Numbered from the stretch's first letter, positions 8,066-18,350 are shown. The stretch: DNA of 64,000 nucleotides from an uncultured Anaeroplasmataceae bacterium (GCA_949840955.1 CATKXV010000001.1:124001-188000), one strand, 5' to 3'. Numbers and translations: made by a program. The notes: generated from the sequence alone by a model not told the origin.

Positions 8066-11000
8066 ATGCTGAAAAAAATTTTATTTACCTGCTCAATGGT
8101 TTTTATGCTCCTTTTGATGGTAGCATGTAAAACCGACAAGAAGGATACAAAGGAGTATCCTAGATTTAGTGATATTAATATTGCTGAATCAAAAACAGTG
8201 GAGGGTGCTATTGATGTGTTTGTAAAAGCACTAGACAATGACGCCACTCTATACGTAATTGTTGTAGCTAAGGATTCAAAAGCTCCAACCCATGAGGATA
8301 TCAAAAAGCATGAAGCCTATGGGGATGTTGCGGTTGTTTCCTATTTGGAAGGTGCTGGAACAATATATAGGACAATTGAAGGATTAGAGGAGGCCACCTC
8401 CTATGATGTCTATGTGACAATAGAAAAGGATAAAACCTTTGTAAAGGAATATTATAAAACCACATGCCTTACAAAAACAAAGGATGAGGTTTTAGATAAG
8501 GGAAGTGGAACCAATGAGGATCCTTATAAAATCTTTACCATCGAGGATTTAGAGCTGGTTGCTTCTGATACAGAAAGATTAAGTGCTTTTTATTCCCTGC
8601 AAAATGATTTGGATTTATCAGCAAAGTACGGCAAGGATAAGGCAAGCTTTGTTCCTTTAAGCTGGCAAACAGGCTCTTTAAAGGCATTTAATGGATATTT
8701 TAATGGAAATGGTCATAGCATCAAAAATCTTTATATTCAAGAAGCAAGAGAGTCTGTAGGCTTATTTGGTCAGCTTGGTGAGGAAGGAACTGTAGCTAAT
8801 TTAGTTTTAGAAAATCCTTATGTTGCTACTTTAGGTCAAAGATTAGGTGCTGTAGTAGGCTACAATAAAGGAAGTGTCATCAATGTATCTGTAGTTGGTG
8901 GTAAGGTTGAAAGCTTAGCTGCTGAAAGTGCAAATGCTAAGGTGGGTGGTATCGTTGGTGATATGTATGAGTCTGGCTCCATATTACGATGCGTATCAAA
9001 AACAGAGGTTGTTGCTTCTGGAAATAATGTAGGTGGAATTGTTGGTTCTGCTGATGCATCTGTGGGTAAAACCAAGGCCTTAGAAATCAAGAATTGCTAC
9101 TCTTTAAGTAACGTTATCACTAAGGGAAAATATGTAGGTGGTATTATTGGCTATGCACGTTGCATTGAAATAGAAAATTGCTATTCTATCGGTACTATTG
9201 AAGGTGGAGAAGGCGTTGGTGGAGTTGCTGGTTATCTACAGCATAGAAAGGATTCCCCTATTGTACCTTCCATCAAGAATTGCTTTACTTTAGGTAGTTC
9301 GATTGCTGTAACCTGGGCAAGTCAAAGCAATAAATCAGGCTATGTTGTTGGAAATCGTTCCACCTCAAATAATACAAATCCAGTTTATGAAAATCTTTAT
9401 TATGCTGATACTACCTTATCTGGAAATCAGAAGAAGCCTGAGGCAATGGATACAGAAGTCGATTCAACAAATTTCAAAGATAAGGAATGGTTAAATACAA
9501 AGGTTGGAATAGAATGTAATGATGTGTACTGGACTATGCTTGAGGGAGCAGGTCGTCCTACCCTAAAGGCAGCTACATGGGATGATGGAGCGTATGCCAC
9601 TCCACTACAAATCAGAGAAGTAAAGCTTTCTACAAAGGAAAGAAACCAAATCTCAATTTCTACATCCAGTACGGCAGGTGAAATATATTATGTTGTTGTC
9701 TTAAGTACAGCTAAGGCACCTACAGCCGAGGAAATCATAGCTCAAAAGAACTATGGGGATGTTGAGCTAAAAGCCTTTGGTAAGAGTGAAGCAAGCACCT
9801 TAAGTGTAACGGTTGATCAATTACTTGATGAAACAAGCTATACGGTTTATGCTGTTGCAAAGGATGAAGCTAAGGTAACTACAGTTGCCTCAAATACTAT
9901 TAAAACTTTACCAGCACCTATTCTATTAGCAGTTAGCTACGAGGTTAGTGATGGTACAGTATTAGGCCAAATTCAAATCGCTATTTCTTCAAATAAGAAT
10001 GCTACAACCTATTATAAGGTATCTAAGGAACAGCTAGAATGTACAAAGGAGGATATGCTTGAATTTGATTCTACAACAAGTAAAAAGATTACAATAGATG
10101 ATTTAGATGAGAATACAAAGTATTTTATTTACTTGTATAGTAAGACAGAGGACGAGGATGTCCTTATAGTAGAGAAGGAATTTACAACAGCCGCAGATCC
10201 AATTGACTTTGAGGTTGAAGTTGATTTTACAAAGACGACAAATGCTGGAGAATTGGCTTTAGAAATTACCTCAAATAAGGAAAATGCAACCATTTGGTAT
10301 ATCCTATCTAAGGACTTAGATAAGACATATACGAAGGAAGAATTGATGGAGCAAGGAGAGCTTTATGCGAATAGTAAGGTAATCTTTGATGGCCTAGAAA
10401 ATAATACAGAATATAAAATCTTTGTTTATGCGAAAACCAAAACAAGAGAAATTGAAATTAAGACGTTAACTACAACGACCTTAGATGCAAAATATGAGCA
10501 ATTTGCAGATTATTTTGTGGGAGACTGGAATCAACCAGGCTTATATGACAAGAATGGGTCAAGCCATACTATGCCAGAGGCTGTAAAGGAAACTGGAAAG
10601 GTAATTTCTGTTTTAGACCATGGTGCCACAGCAAATCAGTCAGATTTTGATAATTATGAAGCTTTTAAGGCTGCTATAGCTGAGGCAAATGCAGGAGATG
10701 TTGTATATATTCCAAATGGAACCTATTATTTTAAAGCTTCTGCTAAGGAAAACGGATATTATGCCCATATCCATTTAAAGGCCAATGTTACTCTAAAAGG
10801 GGAATCTGAGGCAGGTGTTATTTTGGTATCCTGCTTTGATCCACAGGACAATATGGATAAGCAAACAACAGTGATTGCAGTAACCAATGCTAAAAATGTA
10901 GCAATTAAGAATTTAACTGTAACCTCAAATACAGAGGATTTAGGCTATGATAATACCGATTCCAATCTAACTACGGATATCTATACTGGCCCTAAATATG

Positions 11001-13618
11001 GTATAACTGTTGCTTCAAGTACAAGCATAGCCTCTAGTGAGGAACAAGCATCCAATGTATGGATTGAGGGTGTTACTGTAGAAAAATTTAGAAGAGCTGG
11101 TGTAAGAATTGCTATGGCACAAGAGGTTGTAGTTAAAAAATCAACCTTTAAAAATGCGACCTGCCTTGGTGGCGGTGGTGCAGGCTATGGTGTATGCATT
11201 CAGGGAAATACACATGATGTAGATGTTACAGATACAATTTTAGATACAAGATTCAATGTGGTAGAGGAATGTAGCTTTGTAGGACCATACCTACGCCATG
11301 GTGCTTTAATTCAATATTATGCACATAACAATCTCATCCATAACAATCAGTTTGATGATATTCTTCTAGATTCCATTGATTTACATGGAGAGGATGAATA
11401 TTCTAATGAAATTTGTCATAATGAAATTCGAAATACCAGAAGAGGAGCAGCTGTAGGCTTAGGAAATACGGGTGCCACTCATGATGCAACAGGTAGAAAT
11501 AATTTTATTCATGATAATCAAATTGATGGTGGAGCAAGAGCTATTGATATAATGCTCAATACACCAAATACAGTGATATTCAATAATAGTATAACGAATG
11601 TTGCTAAGGGAATTACTTGTACAGAGGCTAATGGAACTCGTATTGTAGAAAATACTTTTGAAAGCATAACGGGTGATTCCATAGCTGTTCATTATAGCTA
11701 TGTATGGGGTGCAGCAAATCAAGGCATTCCACAGGATTATTTACTAAAAGGAAATACCTTTACAGCTTGTGGTAAGGGAATTGTAATCGATATTCATGGA
11801 GAAAACTTTACGATGGAGGACAATACCTTTGAAGGAATTGCAGAAGGAAATCAAATCGTTGATACAACAGAAACCTTTGATCTTCCTGATAACAATTTAG
11901 CAATAGAAGTAACAAAGGAAGAAACAGAATTTAAATATAATTTAGTTGTAACAACAACACAAGAGAATATTTCTATTTATTATTTAATTTCTGAATCCAG
12001 TACGGCTCCTACAAAAGAAGAAGTTCTTGCAGAAACTCCATCAAATACAGGAATAACCACATTAGAAGGCTTAAATTATGGAACGACATATTATGTTTAT
12101 GTAATATGTACGACAGATAAATTAACCTCAGTCATGCTTTCAACCTCCTTTACAACCGAGGAAGCTCCAGTTACACCACTTACTATCACTGCAAAGCTTA
12201 CTTCAAATACAGCAGATGGTGTTACTGCAAAATATGCGCAAGCAGCAGCAACCTTCACAACTGTTGAAAATGCTGTCGTTCATTATCTTTTAACAGATAA
12301 AGCATTAGAAAATGTTACTCTTGAGGATATAGATAATGGTAATGATGGAGACATCGTATGCAAAGGAATCGCAGATGAGGATAAGGTTCTATTTACTGGA
12401 CTACATTCAGAAACAACGTATTATTTATATGCTTATGCTGAGCTAGAGGAGAGAACAAAAATAGCTACATCTAGAGAGATTACAACCGCAGCTTACAGAA
12501 ATTTCAATCGTGATTTACCTGCCAGAGGAACAATCAATATCTTCAATGCAGAAGATTTCTATAAGTATATTGAATTTGAAAATGTTGGATTAACTACAAA
12601 AGCAGATGGTACAATTGAAAAACCATCTGATGCAGCAAATGTCTTCTTATTTGGTAACATTTATTTAGATGAAACCAAGAAAGTGGACATGATTGTCGAT
12701 TCTTTCAAAGGTACATTTGATGGTCAGGGCTATACAATTTATAATCTAACCATGGAAAGCGATGCCTCTGAAAACCTAGGCCTATATAAAATTATTACTG
12801 GAAGTGGTGCAACACCAGGTATGTTTAAAAATACAACCTTTGTTAATGCAAATATAACAAATACCTATACTGGAGCAACTACCTCTAATGCAGGTAATGC
12901 CATCATCGCAACAGAATTAAGAGGAATTGTTGAAAATGTTATAATTCAATCTTCAACTGTTTCTGCAACTCAGGAGGATGCGCGTTTAGGTGCTATTGCA
13001 GGACGCTTTACAAATTTAACCTCAGCAGAATATACAGCTTATATCTCCAATTGTGCAATTTATGATACGGTTGTTACAGGAGGTACAAAAAATATTGGAG
13101 CAGCGGTTGGTATGGCTACTTATGCAAATAAATACACAACTTCACAAACAGGAACACCTATGTATATTACAGATTTATATGTTCAGGCAACAGTAAATGG
13201 TGCTTCAACACAAAGTAGTGTAGGTGGTGTTGTTGGTGTAAGTGAAATTCTAGTAAAGAATGTAGTAAGTAATATCCTATTATATGGAAATGGTAAATTG
13301 AGGCCTGATTCTCAAATCATTGGAACGATTCAAAATAGTAGTAAAGAGACCTCCAAATCAAAAATTTCCTCTTGTATATCTTATGGAAAAGGAACCCTTG
13401 TAAGAAACTGGAAAAATACAGAATGTGAATCTGAAAAGCTTTATGAGGTTGGTACTTCCAATAGTGATTCATCTGAAGCTCCAAAGCAAGATGTAATAGC
13501 TCTAGATGAAATTACTACAGAATGGATTTCTGCTTATACTACATTTGATCTTGAAAATGTATGGATGCTAACAGAGGATCATCAATTACGTTTAAGATTA
13601 GGAGGTAATATTCAATGA
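8066..13618 (+). CDS. Giant multidomain lipoprotein (GLUG, FnIII-like repeats, pectate-lyase-like beta-helix, GLUG)
   Basis: The protein has 1850 residues with lipobox MVAC (Cys21). Visible order: FnIII-like domain (about 30-140); GLUG beta-solenoid (about 150-500, e.g. VGGIVGDM and VGGIIGYA); three FnIII-like domains (about 515-805) with recurring YxVYVxAK-type ends; a pectate-lyase-3-type beta-helix (about 808-1275) closely matching the protein at 2907; two more FnIII-like domains (about 1280-1475); and a second GLUG-like region (about 1480-1850). It looks like the 1231 and 2907 proteins fused and extended. It is probably a long surface-tethered polysaccharide-degrading enzyme. The SD AGGAGG is at 8052-8057, and the stop overlaps the next start by 4 bp (ATGA). 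Confidence 0.82.
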   Translation: MLKKILFTCSMVFMLLLMVACKTDKKDTKEYPRFSDINIAESKTVEGAIDVFVKALDNDATLYVIVVAKDSKAPTHEDIKKHEAYGDVAVVSYLEGAGTIYRTIEGLEEATSYDVYVTIEKDKTFVKEYYKTTCLTKTKDEVLDKGSGTNEDPYKIFTIEDLELVASDTERLSAFYSLQNDLDLSAKYGKDKASFVPLSWQTGSLKAFNGYFNGNGHSIKNLYIQEARESVGLFGQLGEEGTVANLVLENPYVATLGQRLGAVVGYNKGSVINVSVVGGKVESLAAESANAKVGGIVGDMYESGSILRCVSKTEVVASGNNVGGIVGSADASVGKTKALEIKNCYSLSNVITKGKYVGGIIGYARCIEIENCYSIGTIEGGEGVGGVAGYLQHRKDSPIVPSIKNCFTLGSSIAVTWASQSNKSGYVVGNRSTSNNTNPVYENLYYADTTLSGNQKKPEAMDTEVDSTNFKDKEWLNTKVGIECNDVYWTMLEGAGRPTLKAATWDDGAYATPLQIREVKLSTKERNQISISTSSTAGEIYYVVVLSTAKAPTAEEIIAQKNYGDVELKAFGKSEASTLSVTVDQLLDETSYTVYAVAKDEAKVTTVASNTIKTLPAPILLAVSYEVSDGTVLGQIQIAISSNKNATTYYKVSKEQLECTKEDMLEFDSTTSKKITIDDLDENTKYFIYLYSKTEDEDVLIVEKEFTTAADPIDFEVEVDFTKTTNAGELALEITSNKENATIWYILSKDLDKTYTKEELMEQGELYANSKVIFDGLENNTEYKIFVYAKTKTREIEIKTLTTTTLDAKYEQFADYFVGDWNQPGLYDKNGSSHTMPEAVKETGKVISVLDHGATANQSDFDNYEAFKAAIAEANAGDVVYIPNGTYYFKASAKENGYYAHIHLKANVTLKGESEAGVILVSCFDPQDNMDKQTTVIAVTNAKNVAIKNLTVTSNTEDLGYDNTDSNLTTDIYTGPKYGITVASSTSIASSEEQASNVWIEGVTVEKFRRAGVRIAMAQEVVVKKSTFKNATCLGGGGAGYGVCIQGNTHDVDVTDTILDTRFNVVEECSFVGPYLRHGALIQYYAHNNLIHNNQFDDILLDSIDLHGEDEYSNEICHNEIRNTRRGAAVGLGNTGATHDATGRNNFIHDNQIDGGARAIDIMLNTPNTVIFNNSITNVAKGITCTEANGTRIVENTFESITGDSIAVHYSYVWGAANQGIPQDYLLKGNTFTACGKGIVIDIHGENFTMEDNTFEGIAEGNQIVDTTETFDLPDNNLAIEVTKEETEFKYNLVVTTTQENISIYYLISESSTAPTKEEVLAETPSNTGITTLEGLNYGTTYYVYVICTTDKLTSVMLSTSFTTEEAPVTPLTITAKLTSNTADGVTAKYAQAAATFTTVENAVVHYLLTDKALENVTLEDIDNGNDGDIVCKGIADEDKVLFTGLHSETTYYLYAYAELEERTKIATSREITTAAYRNFNRDLPARGTINIFNAEDFYKYIEFENVGLTTKADGTIEKPSDAANVFLFGNIYLDETKKVDMIVDSFKGTFDGQGYTIYNLTMESDASENLGLYKIITGSGATPGMFKNTTFVNANITNTYTGATTSNAGNAIIATELRGIVENVIIQSSTVSATQEDARLGAIAGRFTNLTSAEYTAYISNCAIYDTVVTGGTKNIGAAVGMATYANKYTTSQTGTPMYITDLYVQATVNGASTQSSVGGVVGVSEILVKNVVSNILLYGNGKLRPDSQIIGTIQNSSKETSKSKISSCISYGKGTLVRNWKNTECESEKLYEVGTSNSDSSEAPKQDVIALDEITTEWISAYTTFDLENVWMLTEDHQLRLRLGGNIQ

Positions 13619-15591
13619 AAAAAATATTAGTAGGCTTAGCAAGCTTAGCTTTCATCTTTACCTTAGTGGCTTGTAAGGAAGAAACAGATACTCCTATTGA
13701 TGGAGAAACGCCAGTTGAAAATTTAACAAATTTTGAGCTTGTTAAGAAAATCGCTGATGAGCTTGTTATTCCAAATTCAGATGAAATAAGAAAAAATATA
13801 TATTTACCTAAATCTACTAAAGAAGAGGTAATGATTCTATGGACTACAAGTAATCCTAAGGCTATTACACCTGAGGGATATGTTACAAGAAGCATAACGG
13901 CGGATCAAGCCGTTACGCTTACTGCAACTCTATCCTATGGTGCTACAGTTGAGAGAAGAACCTTTGATGTAAATGTGAAGCAAATTCCTTCTACTACAGA
14001 GGCACAGGTTCAAGAATCAATTGATGATTTTGTATTATATGAGAATAATTATGTGGATAGAGATATCTTAATCTTACCACGGACAAGTGATATCAATGGT
14101 GTATATATTTCTTGGGAAACCTCAGATGAAAATATTATTGATTTGAATGGAAATGTTCATCGAACAAATCAAGAGCAATCTGTTACACTTACAGGTAAAT
14201 TTACCAAAGAAAATGTTACACTAGAAAAGAAGATTGATGTAACCGTGGGTTCTACAGCAGATGATGAGCCTGAATATATTACTGAAAATGATTCTAGAAT
14301 CTTAAACAAAATCTATGTTAAAAATACAGAAGAAATTTTAAAGGCCTGTGTTATTGATGATTTGAAGCCTGGTGATGCTGTAATCTTGGAGGATGGAACC
14401 TATAATGAGATTACAGTTTACATTACAGATTCTGGAACACAGGAGCATCCGATATTCTTTTTCGCAAAGAATCCAGGCAAGGCAATTATTACTGGAGAAT
14501 CAAGAGTTGAAGTAGTTGGAGATTATGTTACAGTAGCTAATTTATACTTTAAGGACGGATATCCAACTACAGATAGTGGTGTTGTATCTTTAAATGGAAA
14601 TTATTGTAGATTTACAAATAACCATATTTACCAATTTGAGTTTTCTGGATACGACTATAAATGGGTATCCCTGACAGGAACACATCACTCTATTGATAGA
14701 AATACCTTTGATGGAAAATCAACAGGTGGATCTTTATTGACGGTTTGGAGAAATGATTTATCAAGTCAGTATCATCATATATTCAAAAATGTATTTAAGA
14801 ATTTTAAGGATGCTGGTGGTGCAAACGGATATGAAACGATGCGTATTGGTACTTCAACCTATTCCCAAACAGATTCTCATGTTTTAATTGAGGATAACCT
14901 TTTTGAAAAGGTATCTGGAGAAATAGAAATCATTTCCATTAAATCAGGAAGAACTATTGTAAGAGGAAATACATTTAAGGAATGTGTTGGATTGGTTACC
15001 TGTAGACATGGTAAAAATAGCTTGATTGAAAATAATGTTTTCCTCTGTGGAGGAGTTGTCGACACAGGTGGCATACGTATGTATGATTCTGGCCATATTA
15101 TAAGAAATAATTATATTGAAAATGCAAACTCATCCTCAAATACACGTGCTGGTATTGTTGTTCATAGTGGTGTTAATGAGGCAGGAACTACTGCAACAAT
15201 GAATTTACAATGGATTCCTTTCAATATTTTAATTCAGAATAATACGATTGTGGATAGTCGTCAAAGCTTCTTGTTCTGTGGAAAATATAACTATCCTGCA
15301 AAGGATGTATTCCTAGAAGGAAACCTAATTGTTTCTAAGGAATGGGCAGCGATCCGCTTTGATAAGCTTCCTACCAATTTGGTTTTATCAAATAATCATA
15401 TGTATGCCAAGGCATACTTAGATACTACTGGGGCTGTGAAGGGAGTAGAGGTACCAAAGGGTGCTAATTTCTCTACAGAAATACTTTCTTTAACACCAAA
15501 TGCAAGTGGTATTAAGCTCCATGAAAGCTTGGGAGCAAAAAATCTTAAGGTTCTAACTAGCAGCAATGCAGGTGCAAGCTGGCTAGAATAA
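13615..15591 (+). CDS. PL6-family polysaccharide lyase lipoprotein (chondroitinase B/alginate lyase fold)
   Basis: The protein has 658 residues with lipobox LVAC (Cys20). Two N-terminal Ig-like domains of the 'atrophied' bacterial type span about 35-130 and 130-220. A PL6-type beta-helix (about 230-620) opens with KPGDAVILEDGTYNE. The family's catalytic Lys and Arg appear conserved: Lys443 in IISIKSG and Arg464 in TCRHG. Known PL6 enzymes cleave alginate or dermatan sulfate. In this locus a uronate-containing pectic polymer is an alternative, so the substrate is open. It is translationally coupled to the giant lipoprotein by a 4-bp overlap and followed by a terminator. Confidence 0.83.
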   Translation: MKKILVGLASLAFIFTLVACKEETDTPIDGETPVENLTNFELVKKIADELVIPNSDEIRKNIYLPKSTKEEVMILWTTSNPKAITPEGYVTRSITADQAVTLTATLSYGATVERRTFDVNVKQIPSTTEAQVQESIDDFVLYENNYVDRDILILPRTSDINGVYISWETSDENIIDLNGNVHRTNQEQSVTLTGKFTKENVTLEKKIDVTVGSTADDEPEYITENDSRILNKIYVKNTEEILKACVIDDLKPGDAVILEDGTYNEITVYITDSGTQEHPIFFFAKNPGKAIITGESRVEVVGDYVTVANLYFKDGYPTTDSGVVSLNGNYCRFTNNHIYQFEFSGYDYKWVSLTGTHHSIDRNTFDGKSTGGSLLTVWRNDLSSQYHHIFKNVFKNFKDAGGANGYETMRIGTSTYSQTDSHVLIEDNLFEKVSGEIEIISIKSGRTIVRGNTFKECVGLVTCRHGKNSLIENNVFLCGGVVDTGGIRMYDSGHIIRNNYIENANSSSNTRAGIVVHSGVNEAGTTATMNLQWIPFNILIQNNTIVDSRQSFLFCGKYNYPAKDVFLEGNLIVSKEWAAIRFDKLPTNLVLSNNHMYAKAYLDTTGAVKGVEVPKGANFSTEILSLTPNASGIKLHESLGAKNLKVLTSSNAGASWLE

Positions 15592-15597
15592 ATAAAT

Positions 15598-15627
15598 GGG
15601 GATTGAAGCAATTCAATCCCTATTTTT
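15598..15627 (+). terminator. Rho-independent terminator after the PL6 gene
   Basis: GGGATTGAA (15599-15607), loop GCAA, TTCAATCCC (15612-15620), followed by TATTTTT. It closes the 8066-15591 unit. Confidence 0.85.
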
Positions 15628-15721
15628 GTACTGGAGTAGCATACATTTATGAATTATTTCATCTTTTTTATTTTTTAAATCGATATTTTATGCTATACTA
15701 ATACAAAGTGAGGTTATATGT

Positions 15722-17239
15722 ATGAGGGTACTTTCCATAACATCTAGAACAGTGACTTTAGAATTGAACAATACGCTTCCTTTTTACGCAAAGGAAGAAT
15801 TTGAAATTTATGTTAACAATGCCTATTATAGAAATGAAAATAGAAATGTTTTTACGATTTTTGATTTACTCCCCAATACTACCTATCAAATTAGAATTAA
15901 CCAAGAGAAGAAAACGATAAAAACAAAACAAGAAAGCGTATGCTTAAATGTTCAGGATTTTAATGCGATAGGAGATGGTATATCAGATGATACAGTAAAA
16001 ATACAAGCTGCCATATCCTGTTGTCCAAAAAATGGCTGTGTATTTATACCTAAAGGGGTCTATTTGATTAGTGCGATTTTTCTAAAGTCAGATATGACAT
16101 TATATTTGTCTAAGGATGCCAAAATCATTGCAAAATATGATCGATTCGAATTTCCCGTATTACCAAAGGAAATCGGAGAGTATTCCTTTGGGACTTGGGA
16201 GGGTAGCCTAGTAGAATGCTTTGCTTCCTCCATAACAGCTATTGGCTGTAAAAATGTATGGATTCTTGGTGAAGGAGAAATTGATGAGCAAGCACATCTA
16301 GGAGATTGGTATAAAAATCACAGAGAAAAAAGAATTGCCTGGCGTGGATTTGGAATGTATTTAAAGGATTGTATGAATATAGAGGTTGTTGGAATCTATA
16401 TCCATAATTCACCTGCTTGGAACATTCATCCTTTCTTTTCTAATAATTTAAAGTTTTTGAATTTAAGAATAGAAAATCCATTGGATATGCCTACAACGGA
16501 TGGACTAGATCCGGATTGCTGTGAGAATTGCTTGATTGCAGGCTGTACCTTTCAGGTTGGAGATGACTGTATTGCTATTAAATCAGGTACATATGAGCTA
16601 GCAAAGAAATTTAAAAAGGCATCATCTAATATTACCATTAGAAATAATTATATGATGCAGGGCCATGGAGGGGTTGTTTTTGGAAGTGAATCCTCTGGTG
16701 GAATCCAAAATGTTATCGTAGAGCAATGCATATTTAAGGGTACAGATCGAGGACTTCGGATAAAAACTCGAAGAGGAAGAGGAAGAATTGGATCGATTGA
16801 TTCGGTATACTTTAATAATATTATTATGGATGAGGTTAAAACACCCTTTGTCATCAATATGTTTTATAATATGGGGCCAGCTGGAGGACATGAGGAATAT
16901 GTATGGACAAAGAAGCCTCAGGAGGTTACAGAGCTGACACCTATACTAGGTCATTTCAAATTTAGCAACATGAAATGCACAAATATTTCTTATGCAGCTG
17001 GAGTATTTTTAGGCTTGCCTGAGGCTCCTATTAAGGGAATAGAATTTGAAAATATATCCTTTAGCTATAATTCCGATTGTGAAGAAGGATATCCTGTTAT
17101 GATAGAGCATAATTTTAAATTGAAAAATGCAGGTTTATATTGTTTAAATGTAGGAAAAATATATACGAAGAATGTGACTTTTTCTAAAGTTATAGGGAAT
17201 CATATTATTATAGAAGAAGAGGAGAAAGAAAATGAGTAA
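15722..17239 (+). CDS. GH28-family glycosidase (polygalacturonase-like), cytosolic
   Basis: The protein has 505 residues and no signal peptide. A small N-terminal beta domain (about 1-75) precedes the GH28 beta-helix, which starts NVQDFNAIGDG. The GH28 catalytic set is intact: Asp260 in TTDGLDPD, Asp281 and Asp282 in GDDCIAIKSG, His315 in GHGGVVFGSE, and Arg346 and Lys348 in RIKTRRG. These residues act in inverting hydrolysis of galacturonide bonds. The protein may be an exo-acting enzyme on imported oligogalacturonides or a rhamnogalacturonan-type hydrolase. A TATACT box lies upstream. Its 3' end overlaps the transporter gene by 8 bp, implying joint expression. Confidence 0.9.
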   Translation: MRVLSITSRTVTLELNNTLPFYAKEEFEIYVNNAYYRNENRNVFTIFDLLPNTTYQIRINQEKKTIKTKQESVCLNVQDFNAIGDGISDDTVKIQAAISCCPKNGCVFIPKGVYLISAIFLKSDMTLYLSKDAKIIAKYDRFEFPVLPKEIGEYSFGTWEGSLVECFASSITAIGCKNVWILGEGEIDEQAHLGDWYKNHREKRIAWRGFGMYLKDCMNIEVVGIYIHNSPAWNIHPFFSNNLKFLNLRIENPLDMPTTDGLDPDCCENCLIAGCTFQVGDDCIAIKSGTYELAKKFKKASSNITIRNNYMMQGHGGVVFGSESSGGIQNVIVEQCIFKGTDRGLRIKTRRGRGRIGSIDSVYFNNIIMDEVKTPFVINMFYNMGPAGGHEEYVWTKKPQEVTELTPILGHFKFSNMKCTNISYAAGVFLGLPEAPIKGIEFENISFSYNSDCEEGYPVMIEHNFKLKNAGLYCLNVGKIYTKNVTFSKVIGNHIIIEEEEKENE

Positions 17240-18224
17240 TTTATTATTTACCTTAAATGCAATTCTACCAATCATTTTGCCTATTTTACTTGGGTATGTA
17301 TTAAAAAGAATGCACTTTTTTACTGATGATTTTTTAAAGGAAGCCAATAAGCTGGTCTTTAAAATTCTAATTCCAATTTTATTATTTAGCAATCTGTACA
17401 TGGCTGATTTAACTCAAATCAATTGGGCTTTTATTGGCTTTGCAGCAGGAGCTATTTTGGTTTTGTTTGCGATTGGCTTAGGAGTCGTATGCTTTATTCC
17501 TAACCGAAAACAAAAGGGTGTAATCTTACAGGCTTCCTTTCGCTCAAATTATGCTATCATTGGTATTCCTCTTGCTACGATGCTTGGAGGAGAAGTAGCA
17601 GGAGCTGAAGCATCCGTTGTTGCAGCTGTAAGTGTCCCACTATTTAATATTTTAGCTGTTATAGCCTTGAGTATTTTCGATCATGAGGAAAATCAAAAAA
17701 TATCTGTAAAAAATATCCTTTATAAAATTGTTACCAATCCTTTAATTATCGGTGTTGCAGCTGGTTTAGTCGTATGTGGTATCAATATGGGTATCCAAGC
17801 AGCAGGAGGAAATGTAGCACAATTTTTAGATGACTATTTAGCCTTCATCCCTAGTACAATTAGTAGTCTTGCTAAAGTATCAACGCCCTTAGCCTTAATT
17901 GTTCTTGGAGGTAGATTTGAGTTTAAGGCTGTAAAAGCTCTATGGCGTCAGCTTACGATATCTGTATCCTTACGGCTTATTATTACCCCTACAATTTTTC
18001 TAGTTATTGCTTATTTTTTAGGCTTTAATGGGTCAACTCAATTTGCTATATTAATTGCCTTATTTGCTACTCCAATTGCAGTTTCAAGCGCTCCTATGGC
18101 AGCTCAAATGGGACAAGATGAGGAGCTGGCTGGACAAATTGTTGTTTGGACAAGTGCTTTATCTGCCTTTAGTCTATTTGCTATTATTATGGTTTGTGCA
18201 TCTCTTGGCATATTTGCAATGTAA
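17232..18224 (+). CDS. AEC-family transporter (auxin efflux carrier superfamily)
   Basis: The protein has 330 residues with about ten hydrophobic membrane segments in two five-helix halves. The first half begins with the family's LPIILPILLGYVLKR stretch and contains SFRSNYAIIGIPLA; the second half contains TPLALIVLGG. AEC carriers move organic acids such as malate, and some act on other anions. The overlap with the GH28 gene suggests transport of a product or counter-ion of uronate catabolism, which is inferred. The SD GAGGAGAAAG is inside the GH28 gene. No ABC, PTS or MFS sugar importer is visible in the locus. Confidence 0.9.
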   Translation: MSNLLFTLNAILPIILPILLGYVLKRMHFFTDDFLKEANKLVFKILIPILLFSNLYMADLTQINWAFIGFAAGAILVLFAIGLGVVCFIPNRKQKGVILQASFRSNYAIIGIPLATMLGGEVAGAEASVVAAVSVPLFNILAVIALSIFDHEENQKISVKNILYKIVTNPLIIGVAAGLVVCGINMGIQAAGGNVAQFLDDYLAFIPSTISSLAKVSTPLALIVLGGRFEFKAVKALWRQLTISVSLRLIITPTIFLVIAYFLGFNGSTQFAILIALFATPIAVSSAPMAAQMGQDEELAGQIVVWTSALSAFSLFAIIMVCASLGIFAM

Positions 18225-18320
18225 AAATAAAAATATTTTTAGTACGAATCGTAAAGAAGCAATTCGATTCTGCTAAGAATCCTTACAGTAAGTAGTACAA
18301 ATAATTAAAATGATTTATAA

Positions 18321-18350
18321 AACATCGATAGTACAATCGGTGTTTTTTAT
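18321..18350 (+). terminator. Rho-independent terminator
   Basis: AACATCGAT (18321-18329) pairs with ATCGGTGTT (18336-18344), followed by TTTTT. It lies about 100 bp past the AEC gene. The rest of 18225-18472 shows no gene. Confidence 0.8.

Noticed and set aside
13539-13895. 118-codon minus-strand frame across the junction of the giant lipoprotein and PL6 genes
   Set aside because: It is a complement of two well-supported coding regions, with no SD or recognisable protein.
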